From a virus, in IMG/VR virus record IMGVR_UViG_3300031521_000273, positions 1-30,235 of that record: a stretch of 30,235 nt of DNA, one strand, 5' to 3'. A model generated the notes under the pieces. It was not told the DNA's origin. It saw only the letters and a program-made list of their open reading frames with translations, and did not search any database. A program made the position numbers and the translations under genes. Below, piece after piece: positions 1-6,955 of the stretch. Within the stretch, counting starts at the first letter, position 1; every line of letters starts with the position of its first letter.

Positions 1-1
1 T

Positions 2-409
2 ATTAAAGAGAACATAGGTGTTGATGCTGTAATTTCTTTCAAAACTACTCGCTGCGATAATCTCGACCATTTCTACTATCATGCTGCAAAACTCAAATAT
101 GAGCTTTCAGAGGGCATGTATCAAAAAGTAATGACAGATATAACAGGTCGCCAGTTCAATGTAACCATTATGATAATGCTTCAAACCGTCATACCATACG
201 ACGTGGCTGTGTTGTGGTGGGCACCTGAAGACTTGCAACTTGGAAAATACAAGTACGATTCAGCGATTCAAATCGTAAAAGATTGCTTTGATAAGAACTG
301 GTTTCCTGGTTTCGATGCCCGTGCCGAACAAGGTGCATACGGCATAATTGACATGAAACTCCCACAATGGAGCGAAAAGGATATTCACCCTACAGAAATT
401 GAATTTTAG
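2..409 (+). CDS. RecE-like / PD-(D/E)XK phage exonuclease, C-terminal part (cut by the left edge)
   Basis: The reading frame is open from base 2, so the protein starts outside the window and 135 C-terminal residues are visible. An ISFKTT segment is followed about 25 residues later by YELSEGMYQ, then hydrophobic strands and VAVLWW. This matches the layout of phage RecE / exonuclease VIII-like nucleases, in which a D-x-K-T strand is followed by a helix carrying Y..Q. Such enzymes resect double-stranded DNA 5' to 3' and feed a RecT-type annealing protein. The following genes (DnaQ-type exonuclease, SSB-tail protein) fit a recombination module. One oddity is that the residue expected to be the acidic metal ligand two positions before the Lys is Ser here; this may be an alignment artefact. 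The tag stop is three bases before the next ATG. The family call is moderately secure, activity is not. Confidence 0.55.
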   Translation: MKENIGVDAVISFKTTRCDNLDHFYYHAAKLKYELSEGMYQKVMTDITGRQFNVTIMIMLQTVIPYDVAVLWWAPEDLQLGKYKYDSAIQIVKDCFDKNWFPGFDARAEQGAYGIIDMKLPQWSEKDIHPTEIEF

Positions 410-412
410 GAT

Positions 413-970
413 ATGGAAATACTAGTATTAGATATTGAAACTACTGGTTTTCTAAATCAGGGTGGTAAAATTGTTGAGGTCGGGATAGTTTCTCTCGACC
501 TCAATACTGGACAAAAAAAGATATTGTTTAGCTCAGTCGTACATGAAAGACCTATCACTAAAAAGGAGGTTGAAGATAGCTGGATAGTTCATAATGGATA
601 TATGACAACTGAAGAAATTCAACAGTCTATTTGGCTTATAAATATATTGCCAGAAATACAAGCTATAATTGATATGCATCCAAATGGAGCAACGGCTTTT
701 AATCGGTCATTTGACTTTGACTTTCTCGAAAGCAGAGGCTTGAAGTTTCCTAAAAAGTTACCCTGCCCAATGCTTCTATCAACTGACATTTGCAAGCTTC
801 CAAATCGGAACGGATACTCAAGTTATAAATGGCCAAAGGTTGAAGAGGCTTGGAAACATTTCTTTCCTGAAATTGAATATGTAGAACTTCATAGAGGAGC
901 TGATGATGCTTTTCATGAAGCGGATATTGTATATGAGCTTTATAAAATGGGTGTTTTTAAATTAGAATAA
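413..970 (+). CDS. DnaQ-like DEDDh 3'-5' exonuclease
   Basis: This 185-residue protein has all three exonuclease motifs of the DEDDh superfamily (DNA polymerase III epsilon, RNase T): ExoI LDIETTGF (D7, E9), ExoII FNRSFDFDFL (N97, D101) and ExoIII with H160 and D165 in HRGADDA. These residues bind two metal ions and hydrolyse 3'-terminal nucleotides. The length is that of a stand-alone exonuclease domain, with no polymerase or beta-clamp tail. It lies three bases after the RecE-like gene and directly before small genes of the same operon, suggesting a role in replication or recombination end processing. An RNA substrate cannot be excluded from sequence alone. Confidence 0.85.
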   Translation: MEILVLDIETTGFLNQGGKIVEVGIVSLDLNTGQKKILFSSVVHERPITKKEVEDSWIVHNGYMTTEEIQQSIWLINILPEIQAIIDMHPNGATAFNRSFDFDFLESRGLKFPKKLPCPMLLSTDICKLPNRNGYSSYKWPKVEEAWKHFFPEIEYVELHRGADDAFHEADIVYELYKMGVFKLE

Positions 971-971
971 T

Positions 972-1241
972 ATGAAAGACTTCGACGCTAAATGTATGGC
1001 TCTATTGATAGAGGGAAGAGATCAAGACGGGAAATTTGCAGAAAAAAAAGACTGTGAATTATCGTTCTATCGTCGAGGTTATTTCTGTTACAAAAAGTAC
1101 TTAAATACTATCTATTCTCAAGCTATCTTAGATCAACAACAAATAATTAGTGAATTGAAAGAGGTCAAAGGCAATTTGATTTTAGAAAGAAAACACAACG
1201 AAAGACTTAAAAACGAAATAGAAATTTTAAAGAAAAAGTAA
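972..1241 (+). CDS. Small hypothetical protein with C-terminal coiled coil
   Basis: 89 residues, joined to the previous gene by a stop-T-ATG junction (taa, t, atg). The first half is mixed and contains a YRRGYFCYKKY stretch. The second half, from about residue 55, is a highly charged Lys/Glu/Leu helix with heptad-like spacing (ISELKEVKGNLILE and onward), so a coiled coil is likely. No enzymatic motif is visible and I do not recognise a family. Position inside the recombination operon suggests a phage accessory protein. Confidence 0.7.
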   Translation: MKDFDAKCMALLIEGRDQDGKFAEKKDCELSFYRRGYFCYKKYLNTIYSQAILDQQQIISELKEVKGNLILERKHNERLKNEIEILKKK

Positions 1242-1242
1242 A

Positions 1243-1854
1243 ATGGAGAAAGATTATTTACCGTCAGATGCAAAGTTTGATGTCCCAGAGCAGTTAGGAT
1301 TTCCAACTGTAATTTTTGAAGAGTTCACTAACATTGAAGACGTTCGGCAATGTGTAGCTTCTAAGTTAATCGCAATTCAAGAAAAGGACACTGTCGCAAC
1401 AAGATTCCTTGACGAATATGAAAAGGAAATGATTCGAGATGAATATCAGGTTCTACTCGAAAGTAAAAAACCGAGATTAGAGTCTGAGTTAGATGCAATC
1501 ATTGCAGAGGCAAAGAACAAAATAAAAGAGGCTAAAGCAAAGTATCAAGCTGTCAACACAGAGATTGACGACCTGGTTTCTCAGGTTCGTATTGGTACAA
1601 AGAAAATGGAGTTGAAATTTGGCGAAACTTTCCGTATCCCAGTAGGCGAAAACTACTTGTACTATTCTTGGATTAACGAACGATTCAAATTGTGCCACGT
1701 TCGCCAAATCCCACAATGGGAACGAAGTGACGTTTTCAATTCTTCCACCAAAAATGCAGACGTTTTCAAAGAACTCTACGGAGTTGAAATAAAGGAAATA
1801 AAACCTTTAGGTTCTGAGCATTTGGAAGAAGCAGAAGTTGAAGAAGTGGAGTAA
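1243..1854 (+). CDS. Hypothetical protein with central coiled coil
   Basis: 203 residues starting one base after the preceding stop. Residues about 60-120 are rich in Glu, Lys, Ala and Leu (ELDAIIAEAKNKIKEAKAK) and predict a long helix or coiled coil. The following region, about 125-165, is beta-like with aromatic residues (FRIPVGENYLYYSW). The last 15 residues are almost all Glu and Val. No catalytic motif is seen. It sits between the exonuclease genes and the HNH gene, so a DNA-transaction accessory role is possible but unproven. Overlapping minus-strand frames here are shadows. Confidence 0.75.
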   Translation: MEKDYLPSDAKFDVPEQLGFPTVIFEEFTNIEDVRQCVASKLIAIQEKDTVATRFLDEYEKEMIRDEYQVLLESKKPRLESELDAIIAEAKNKIKEAKAKYQAVNTEIDDLVSQVRIGTKKMELKFGETFRIPVGENYLYYSWINERFKLCHVRQIPQWERSDVFNSSTKNADVFKELYGVEIKEIKPLGSEHLEEAEVEEVE

Positions 1855-1857
1855 TAA

Positions 1858-2121
1858 ATGAGCCGTGTTCAACATATTAAAGGTCGTCCGACTAAATATC
1901 GGGCGAGCCTTAAAAACAACGAATACTGGAAGCAAGTAAAGCGAGAAGTCAAGCTGCGAGACAAACACAAATGTGTAAAATGCGGTAAGGACTTCGATCT
2001 TGAAATTCACCACCTGCGATACTATGTAAACGGTCAAAGCATAGTAGGAAAGGAGCTTGACCATTTAGATTGTCTGATTTGTGTTTGCGAAACGTGTCAT
2101 CAAAAAATACATAACAAATGA
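1858..2121 (+). CDS. HNH endonuclease-like protein
   Basis: 87 residues with the zinc and catalytic layout of HNH nucleases: CVKC, then EIHHLRYY carrying the His pair of the beta-beta-alpha-metal site, then a second CETC pair running into CHQKIH. The N-terminus is very basic. HNH enzymes nick or cut DNA, and in phages they serve as homing nucleases, packaging nickases or restriction enzymes. This one is short, without the NUMOD-type DNA-binding domains of typical homing enzymes. It lies inside a replication and recombination operon rather than beside the terminase. Its stop overlaps the next start as ATGA, suggesting translational coupling. Confidence 0.75.
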   Translation: MSRVQHIKGRPTKYRASLKNNEYWKQVKREVKLRDKHKCVKCGKDFDLEIHHLRYYVNGQSIVGKELDHLDCLICVCETCHQKIHNK

Positions 2122-2279
2122 AAACAAAAAGAAAAGTCCTATTTCTAAGAGGAGACGGACCACCATTTAGCTCAGAAAAGCAACAACGAAATAAGCCGTG
2201 CGCTTGTGGTTCAGGTAAAAAGCAAAAAAAATGTTGCGGAACAGAAACCAAGTATTTTTTAAATAAAAAAACAAAATGA
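2118..2279 (+). CDS. SEC-C motif microprotein
   Basis: 53 residues from ATG 2118, overlapping both neighbours by four bases (ATGA at each end), which strongly supports translation. The centre reads PCACGSGKKQKKCCG, a textbook SEC-C motif: C28, C30, C39 and C40 bind one zinc ion. In SecA the motif contacts SecB and the ribosome, and it also occurs in many small proteins of unknown role. Here the motif is nearly the whole protein, flanked by Lys/Arg-rich ends that could bind nucleic acid. The function is not known. It is the second of several tiny Cys-cluster proteins in this phage. Confidence 0.75.
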   Translation: MKTKRKVLFLRGDGPPFSSEKQQRNKPCACGSGKKQKKCCGTETKYFLNKKTK

Positions 2280-2680
2280 GCAACTTAGCAATTAAAATCA
2301 ATCTTTCAAGGATGCCCGGAGTTATGTTTTCAAAACTTACCGGAAAGACAGGGCAAAAAAAAGACTGCGTAATTATACCAGTTGAAGACTGTCATTTATT
2401 CGTAGGTGAAAAAGGAGTATATCTTGACCTTTCGGCTTATGAGTTCAGAGAACAAAAATATGCTGATACCCACATGGTAAAGCAAAGCTTCTCAAAAGAA
2501 CTTATCGAAGATATAAAAGCTGAAATTCAAACAAACAATCCAGAATTTACAGAGGCTGAAATTCAAAATATTCTAAACTCTCTTAATCCGATTATCGGAG
2601 GAATTAAGCCATTTGAAAAGAAAGCAATGCAAGCCGATGAAATTATTGATATGACAGGTTCAGACGACCTGCCATTTTAA
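2276..2680 (+). CDS. Hypothetical protein with SSB-like acidic C-terminal tip
   Basis: 134 residues ending in GSDDLPF. A terminal D-D-[LI]-P-F is the signature of bacterial single-stranded DNA-binding proteins, whose tip recruits RecO, RecG, PriA, RecQ and other partners. The body (residues 1-75) is beta-rich, with CVIIPVEDCHLFV and GVYLDLSAYEF. I do not see a standard SSB N-terminus, but an OB-like fold is possible. I recall similar proteins in Bacteroides phages and mobile elements beside recombination genes, though I cannot verify this here. The protein is probably a phage SSB or a factor that uses the SSB-interaction route. It starts in an ATGA overlap and closes the first gene block. Confidence 0.7.
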   Translation: MSNLAIKINLSRMPGVMFSKLTGKTGQKKDCVIIPVEDCHLFVGEKGVYLDLSAYEFREQKYADTHMVKQSFSKELIEDIKAEIQTNNPEFTEAEIQNILNSLNPIIGGIKPFEKKAMQADEIIDMTGSDDLPF

Positions 2681-2747
2681 AAATCCACCACTCAAATCTT
2701 ATTATGTTCGGTCGCACTTACATAGTCTGGTTTAGTGGTAGTGAAAC

Positions 2748-2848
2748 GGTGTAGTAGCTCAGATTGGTAGAGCAATTGAAATTAATGGCGCAAATTGGGT
2801 AAGTCGTCCCCAACCAACAGGTCGTCGGTTCAAATCCGATCTACATCT
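2748..2848 (+). tRNA. tRNA-like gene with disrupted, enlarged anticodon region
   Basis: Acceptor stem ggtgtag / ctacatc forms 7 bp with one G-T pair. The D arm is gctc-(9 nt)-gagc and the T arm is gtcgg-ttcaaat-ccgat, all with canonical spacing; aggtc precedes the T arm as a normal variable loop. Between D arm and variable loop lie 44 bases (2775-2818) instead of the normal 17 of an anticodon arm, 27 more than usual. No 5-bp stem with a 7-base loop fits. The best local hairpin is ttggg / cccaa (2795-2799 / 2809-2813) with a 9-base loop, and no U33-anticodon arrangement is convincing. No CCA is encoded. It may be a tRNA with an insertion, a decayed tRNA or a tRNA mimic, so no isotype is assigned. 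Confidence 0.55.
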
Positions 2849-2903
2849 CACAATCAACCACAAGAGGATTGGCAGACAGGAACAGTTTGCAAGTGGTATT
2901 TAT

Positions 2904-2930
2904 CCCCGGGCAATTCCGCTCGGGGTATTT
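2904..2930 (+). terminator. Rho-independent terminator candidate
   Basis: Eight base pairs between ccccgggc (2904-2911) and gctcgggg (2918-2925, one G-T pair) with the 6-base loop aattcc, followed by tattttatt. It lies after the tRNA-like gene and just before the ATG at 2941. This argues that the open frame running through it is not coding upstream of 2941. The T tract is interrupted, so strength is uncertain. The stretch 2681-2747 before the tRNA-like gene shows no gene. Confidence 0.55.
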
Positions 2931-2940
2931 TATTGCAAAT

Positions 2941-3111
2941 ATGGCAAAGAAAAAAGACGAAACAGAAAGGGTAATACCACACGTATGCTATTGTAAAAGC
3001 TGCAAAAACGGAGGTACTATTGAGGACTTTAAGGTATGGTGTAAGATAAAGAATATCTGGCAACACTCACCGACTAAATGCCCTAACTACTACGAAAAAC
3101 AAGTAAACTAA
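2941..3111 (+). CDS. Small Cys-cluster protein
   Basis: 56 residues from ATG 2941. The frame is open from a ttg at 2869, but that extension would cross the terminator-like hairpin, so I chose the internal ATG. Four to five Cys (CYCKSC, then single Cys in VWCKI and TKCPN) suggest a small zinc-binding fold, and the N-terminus is Lys-rich. No known family is recognised. It precedes the helicase-methyltransferase gene by eight bases and probably shares its transcript. The role may be nucleic-acid or protein binding, which is inference only. Confidence 0.6.
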   Translation: MAKKKDETERVIPHVCYCKSCKNGGTIEDFKVWCKIKNIWQHSPTKCPNYYEKQVN

Positions 3112-3119
3112 TTTATAAA

Positions 3120-5612
3120 ATGGACTACAAAGAATTTATAGAGCGAAAAATAAAGTTTTCACCACTCAGCGGTTTTGAGGTTGAACGTGACGAAATCAAT
3201 CCAATGTGTTTTGAGTTTCAGAAAGATTCAATCATTTGGGGTTTAAAGGGCGGAAAAAGGGCTTTGTTTAGCTCGTTTGGGCTAGGTAAAACATTCTGTC
3301 AGTTGGAAATGGCACGTTTGACTATCAAGAAAAAAGGCGGTTTGGCTTTGATTATTTGCCCTTTGGGGGTTAAACAAGAATTCACAGAAGACGGTAAGAA
3401 GTTGGACATTCATATTACCTACGTGAAGTCAAACGAGGATATTCTAAATTCCCCCACTCCAATAATGATAACCAACTATGAACGTGTTCGTGACGGTGGA
3501 ATTGACGTGAACCAATTTACATTCGTAACACTCGATGAAGCTTCTGTTTTGCGCTCGTATGGCTCAAAAACTTATCAAGAGTTTCTTCCATTATTCGAAA
3601 GTGTTCCTTATCGGTTTGTCTGTACAGCCACTCCTTCTCCAAATAAATTCAAAGAGTTGATTCATTATGCCGGATTCTTAGGAATAATGGACACTGGACA
3701 GGCATTGACCAGGTTCTTTGCTCGCAACTCACAAAAAGCAAACGATCTTACTTTATATCCTCACAAAGAAGAGGAGTTCTGGTTTTGGATGTCTTCATGG
3801 GCTTTGTTCATTACTAATCCTTCTGACTTGGGATATTCGGATGACGGATACGATTTGCCCCCTTTGAATATAATTTATCACTGTGTAACGGTTGACCACT
3901 CACTGGCAATTGATGAATTGGACGGGCAAAAGAAAATGTTTCGTGATTCAGCAATGGGGTTAGCGGAGGCTTCGAGAGAAAAAAGACTCACTCTGAATGA
4001 TCGTATTGATAAAATGCAAGAAATTATTCAAGGTGATAATGCGGATAAACATTGGTTGATATGGCACGACCTTGAAGATGAACGACGTGCGATTAAAAAA
4101 ACAATACAAGAATGCGTCGAGGTTTACGGCTCACAGGATATTGAAACCAAAGAGAGTAATATCATTAAATTCTCAAATGGAGAAATCAAATATCTAGCCA
4201 CAAAGCCACGTATCAGTGGTTCTGGGTGTAACTTTCAAAGATATTGCGCTGACATGGTATTCTTGGGAGTTGGGTATAAATTCAATGACTTTATACAGGC
4301 AATTCACCGCTGCTACAGGTTCTTGCAGACCAAAGAAGTAAACGTTCACATTATCTATGCCGAGAGCGAAGAGAGTATTCTTAAGGTTCTACTTGGTAAA
4401 TGGGCGCAACACATTGAACTTGTAGAAAACATGACTAAAATAATTAAACAATTCGGACTCACTCAAAATGCAATGGAGTCACTAAAAAGAACAATAGGAA
4501 TGGAACGATACGAAGTAAACGGGCAATTCTACACAGCAGTAAATAATGACTGTGTGGAAGAAACCAAAAGCATGGAAGAAAACAGTGTAGATTTGATTCA
4601 CACGTCAATTCCTTTTGGTAATCAGTACGAATATTCACCCTCTTACAATGATTTCGGCCATAACGAAGATAATGACCAATTCTTTGAACAAATGGACTTC
4701 TTGGTACCTGAACTACTTCGGGTTTTAAAACCTGGTCGAGTAGCTGCCATTCATGTAAAAGATAGGATTTTATTTGGGAATGCAACCGGTTTGGGAATGC
4801 CGTCAGTAGATCCTTTCTCAGATATGACCGTTGCAAGTTTTCGAAAGCATGGGTTTATCTTTTTTGGTCGTATAACGGTCGTTACTGACGTAGTAAGGGA
4901 AAACAACCAGACTTACCGTTTGGGTTGGACAGAGAACTCGAAAGACGGCTCAAAAATGGGATGTGGAATGAATGAGTATATTTTACTTTTCAGAAAACTA
5001 CCAACTGATACCTCAAAGGCGTATGCTGACGAACCGGTAACAAAACCAAAGGACGAATACACAAGGGCACACTGGCAAGTTGATGCTTCAGGGTTTTGGA
5101 GAAGCTCCGGTGATAGATTCCTATCAAGCGATGAAATTAAATCACTCCCTATCGAAAAAGTACAACGATACTTTCAGGATTTCAGCAAAAACAGCCTTTA
5201 TGATTATCGCGAGCATATACGAGTAGGTCAAGTTATGGAGGATGCAAATAAACTTCCGGCAACCTATATGAGTATAGCTCCAGTTTCAAACGACCCGAAT
5301 GTTTGGACAGACGTGCTGAGAATGCGAACACTCAACTCTAATCAAACACAAAAGAAACTTCAAAATCACGTATGCCCTCTACAACTTGATATTGTAGAAA
5401 GAATTATAGGTCGATTCTCAAATGAGGGTGATTTGGTTCTTGACCCTTTCGGAGGATTAATGACAGTTCCATATATGGCTTTAAAAATGAAGCGTAAGGG
5501 AATGGGTATTGAGCTTAATTCTGATTATTTCCGTGACGGACTTTTCTACTTGCGAAAGATTGAATGTGAGTTGACGGCTCCTACATTATTTGAATTCGAA
5601 GAAATTGCATAA
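3120..5612 (+). CDS. Superfamily 2 helicase fused to beta-class DNA methyltransferase
   Basis: 830 residues. The N-terminal half is an SF2 (SNF2/DEAD-like) ATPase: Q-motif-like FEFQ (31-34), Walker A FGLGKT (53-58), motif II LDEAS (138-142), motif III TATP (169-172) and motif VI AIHRCYR (394-400). The C-terminal half is an amino-methyltransferase: motif IV HTSIPFGNQYEYSPSYND (494 onward) and, near the end, motif I DPFGGLMTVPYMAL (about 775). The order IV before I is the beta class, which makes N4-methylcytosine or N6-methyladenine using S-adenosylmethionine. Motif IV reads SIPF rather than SPPY/DPPY, and motif I has GLMT where GxGT is usual. The likely role is modification of phage DNA, with an ATPase that may load or translocate the methylase. 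A type III/ISP-like restriction origin is possible, but no nuclease domain is visible. Confidence 0.85.
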   Translation: MDYKEFIERKIKFSPLSGFEVERDEINPMCFEFQKDSIIWGLKGGKRALFSSFGLGKTFCQLEMARLTIKKKGGLALIICPLGVKQEFTEDGKKLDIHITYVKSNEDILNSPTPIMITNYERVRDGGIDVNQFTFVTLDEASVLRSYGSKTYQEFLPLFESVPYRFVCTATPSPNKFKELIHYAGFLGIMDTGQALTRFFARNSQKANDLTLYPHKEEEFWFWMSSWALFITNPSDLGYSDDGYDLPPLNIIYHCVTVDHSLAIDELDGQKKMFRDSAMGLAEASREKRLTLNDRIDKMQEIIQGDNADKHWLIWHDLEDERRAIKKTIQECVEVYGSQDIETKESNIIKFSNGEIKYLATKPRISGSGCNFQRYCADMVFLGVGYKFNDFIQAIHRCYRFLQTKEVNVHIIYAESEESILKVLLGKWAQHIELVENMTKIIKQFGLTQNAMESLKRTIGMERYEVNGQFYTAVNNDCVEETKSMEENSVDLIHTSIPFGNQYEYSPSYNDFGHNEDNDQFFEQMDFLVPELLRVLKPGRVAAIHVKDRILFGNATGLGMPSVDPFSDMTVASFRKHGFIFFGRITVVTDVVRENNQTYRLGWTENSKDGSKMGCGMNEYILLFRKLPTDTSKAYADEPVTKPKDEYTRAHWQVDASGFWRSSGDRFLSSDEIKSLPIEKVQRYFQDFSKNSLYDYREHIRVGQVMEDANKLPATYMSIAPVSNDPNVWTDVLRMRTLNSNQTQKKLQNHVCPLQLDIVERIIGRFSNEGDLVLDPFGGLMTVPYMALKMKRKGMGIELNSDYFRDGLFYLRKIECELTAPTLFEFEEIA

Positions 5613-5621
5613 GTAAAATGT

Positions 5622-5739
5622 GCCTGAAAGCGTTCGGGCGTATTGCAGCGAAAAACATTAATCCAACTAATAATTTAATCCGGTTCTTAAAGGAGAACCT
5701 TTGAGTTGGCGATGTAGAATATCATGTTTTTCGCTGCAA
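5622..5739 (+). ncRNA. Structured non-coding element with 16-bp perfect inverted repeat
   Basis: No gene lies between 5613 and 5758. A 7-bp hairpin comes first: gcctgaa (5622-5628) with ttcgggc (5633-5639) and loop agcg. A perfect 16-bp inverted repeat follows: 5643-5658 (ttgcagcgaaaaacat) pairs with 5724-5739. Inside it ccaact (5663-5668) pairs with agttgg (5704-5709), and inside that ggttct (5682-5687) pairs with agaacc (5694-5699). A competing hairpin aaagg-agaa-ccttt (5689-5702) excludes the inner one, so two conformations are possible. There is no T tract after the long stem, so it is not a simple terminator. It could be a cis-acting RNA or switch for the next gene, a small RNA, a cruciform replication origin, or a MITE with terminal inverted repeats. 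The structure is seen directly; strand and function are inferred. Confidence 0.6.
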
Positions 5740-5758
5740 CTTATTAAAATAAAATGAC

Positions 5759-6094
5759 ATGGAAATCTATATCTCACTCCCAATAACAGATAAATGCAGA
5801 GAAACTCAATATAAAAAAGCATTGTCACTTCAACGGTATTTCGAGTCACAAGGCCATAAAGTTATTAATCCTTTCGATATTGCTAAACAGGTCGAAAGCA
5901 GAATTATGTCAATGTGTAAAAGAGAGCCAACACACGAAGAATATATGTATGAAGACTTGCTTGAATTGGAGTGGTGTTCTCACATATTTCTTTGTGAGGG
6001 TTGGACGGAGTCAAAAGGCTGCATGATTGAGGTAGACAAGGTAATTAAACTTGGACTTGGATTTTTTACGGAACTAACTTATAAGTTTGGATAA
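5759..6094 (+). CDS. DUF4406 / nucleoside 2-deoxyribosyltransferase-like protein
   Basis: 111 residues. The pattern YISLPITD...R near the N-terminus, then INPFD, EEYMYEDLLELEWCSHIFLCEGW and SKGCMIEVDKVIKLGL is that of DUF4406, a Rossmann-like family related to nucleoside 2-deoxyribosyltransferases. Relatives exchange bases on deoxynucleosides, and phage versions may shape the nucleotide pool or process modified bases. The YMYEDL and GW.ES.G segments correspond to the pocket region of the family. Start ATG 5759 is favoured over the out-of-frame ATG at 5754. The structured element at 5622-5739 lies directly upstream and could control it. The substrate is unknown. Confidence 0.75.
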   Translation: MEIYISLPITDKCRETQYKKALSLQRYFESQGHKVINPFDIAKQVESRIMSMCKREPTHEEYMYEDLLELEWCSHIFLCEGWTESKGCMIEVDKVIKLGLGFFTELTYKFG

Positions 6095-6129
6095 ATTTAT
6101 AATTATCACTATTAACTAATATACTTGAT

Positions 6130-6954
6130 ATGGCTGGATGGTTGAAATTAAGCAGGGATATAAATAAACACTGGATTTGGAAAGACCCTGTAAAATTAAA
6201 ATGGTGGGTAGATATTCTGCTTACCGTAAACTTTTCAGATAACAAAATCAATATAGGAAATGAATTATATGATTGTAAAAGAGGTCAGTCGATAATGAGT
6301 TTAAAATCTTGGGGGGAACGTTGGAATGTATCGAAAGATACCGTTCGCAACTTTTTCAATCTACTCGAAAAGGACAGTATGATTACACACGAAAACCTCA
6401 CGAAAACTACACGCATAACAGTTTGTAATTATGAAACTTACCAAAGTGATTTACACGATAGCCAAACGCAAACCGAACGCTTAACAAACGATATCCGTAC
6501 GCAAGCCGACCCAATAAAAGAAAGAAAAGAAGATAGAGAAAAAAAAGAAAGAAAAAAAAATATAGTTGTTGAGCCATGGAGGTCAGATTTCAAAATCTAT
6601 TTATCCGATTTGAGAAACACATACAGGCTTCTGATAAACGATGATTCTTGGATAAAAGAAAGAGAGAGATTCAACCCGAACTTAGACATAAAATTGACAA
6701 TTGAAAAGTCGTGTACTGAGTTTTGGGCTACAGAGGCTGGTTGGACTCATAAGAAGAAATCAAAATCGAAAGATATTGACTGGAAGAAAACACTAACAAC
6801 GGCTATTTCACAACCACAAAATAAGGTGTATAAACAAAAAGGAACTAATCTATTTCAGTCAGAGGGTTCAAAGCGCAGAGAAGCTGCTGCAGAACTTGGC
6901 AAAATGGCTGAAAAGATAGTTCAGAATACAGTTGTAGACTTAACAAAAGTATAA
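6130..6954 (+). CDS. Winged-helix replication initiator / replisome organizer-like protein
   Basis: 274 residues. The first 100 residues (WLKLSRDINKHWIW, a GQSIMSLKSWGERWNVS stretch, then DTVRNFFNLLEKDSMI) are typical of the N-terminal winged helix of phage replication proteins such as lambda O-like or DnaD-like initiators. The segment with SWGERWNVSKDTVRNF is the recognition helix-turn-helix. A Lys/Glu/Arg-rich linker at about 130-150 is encoded by runs of 8 and 9 A. The C-terminal part is helical and Trp-containing and resembles the helicase- or DNA-recruiting part of such proteins. The next gene may be its loader partner. It probably binds the phage origin; no clear iteron array was found inside the gene by eye. 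Confidence 0.7.
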   Translation: MAGWLKLSRDINKHWIWKDPVKLKWWVDILLTVNFSDNKINIGNELYDCKRGQSIMSLKSWGERWNVSKDTVRNFFNLLEKDSMITHENLTKTTRITVCNYETYQSDLHDSQTQTERLTNDIRTQADPIKERKEDREKKERKKNIVVEPWRSDFKIYLSDLRNTYRLLINDDSWIKERERFNPNLDIKLTIEKSCTEFWATEAGWTHKKKSKSKDIDWKKTLTTAISQPQNKVYKQKGTNLFQSEGSKRREAAAELGKMAEKIVQNTVVDLTKV

Positions 6955-6955
6955 T

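Noticed and set aside
2721-2743. Separate tRNA suggested by ggtttagtggtag
   Set aside because: No acceptor or T arm partner can be drawn; it is at most a fragment.
2869-2940. Upstream ttg-started extension of the Cys-cluster gene at 2941
   Set aside because: It would be translated through a terminator-like hairpin and starts with a rare codon, whereas the ATG at 2941 is well placed.
5622-5739. Retron-type msr/msd RNA
   Set aside because: The inverted repeats and inner hairpins invite the idea, but no reverse transcriptase gene lies in the window.
6539-6560. A8 and A9 runs in the initiator gene as a programmed frameshift site
   Set aside because: The AAAAAAG string is not in the slippery phase of the reading frame, and I did not find a useful alternative frame after it.
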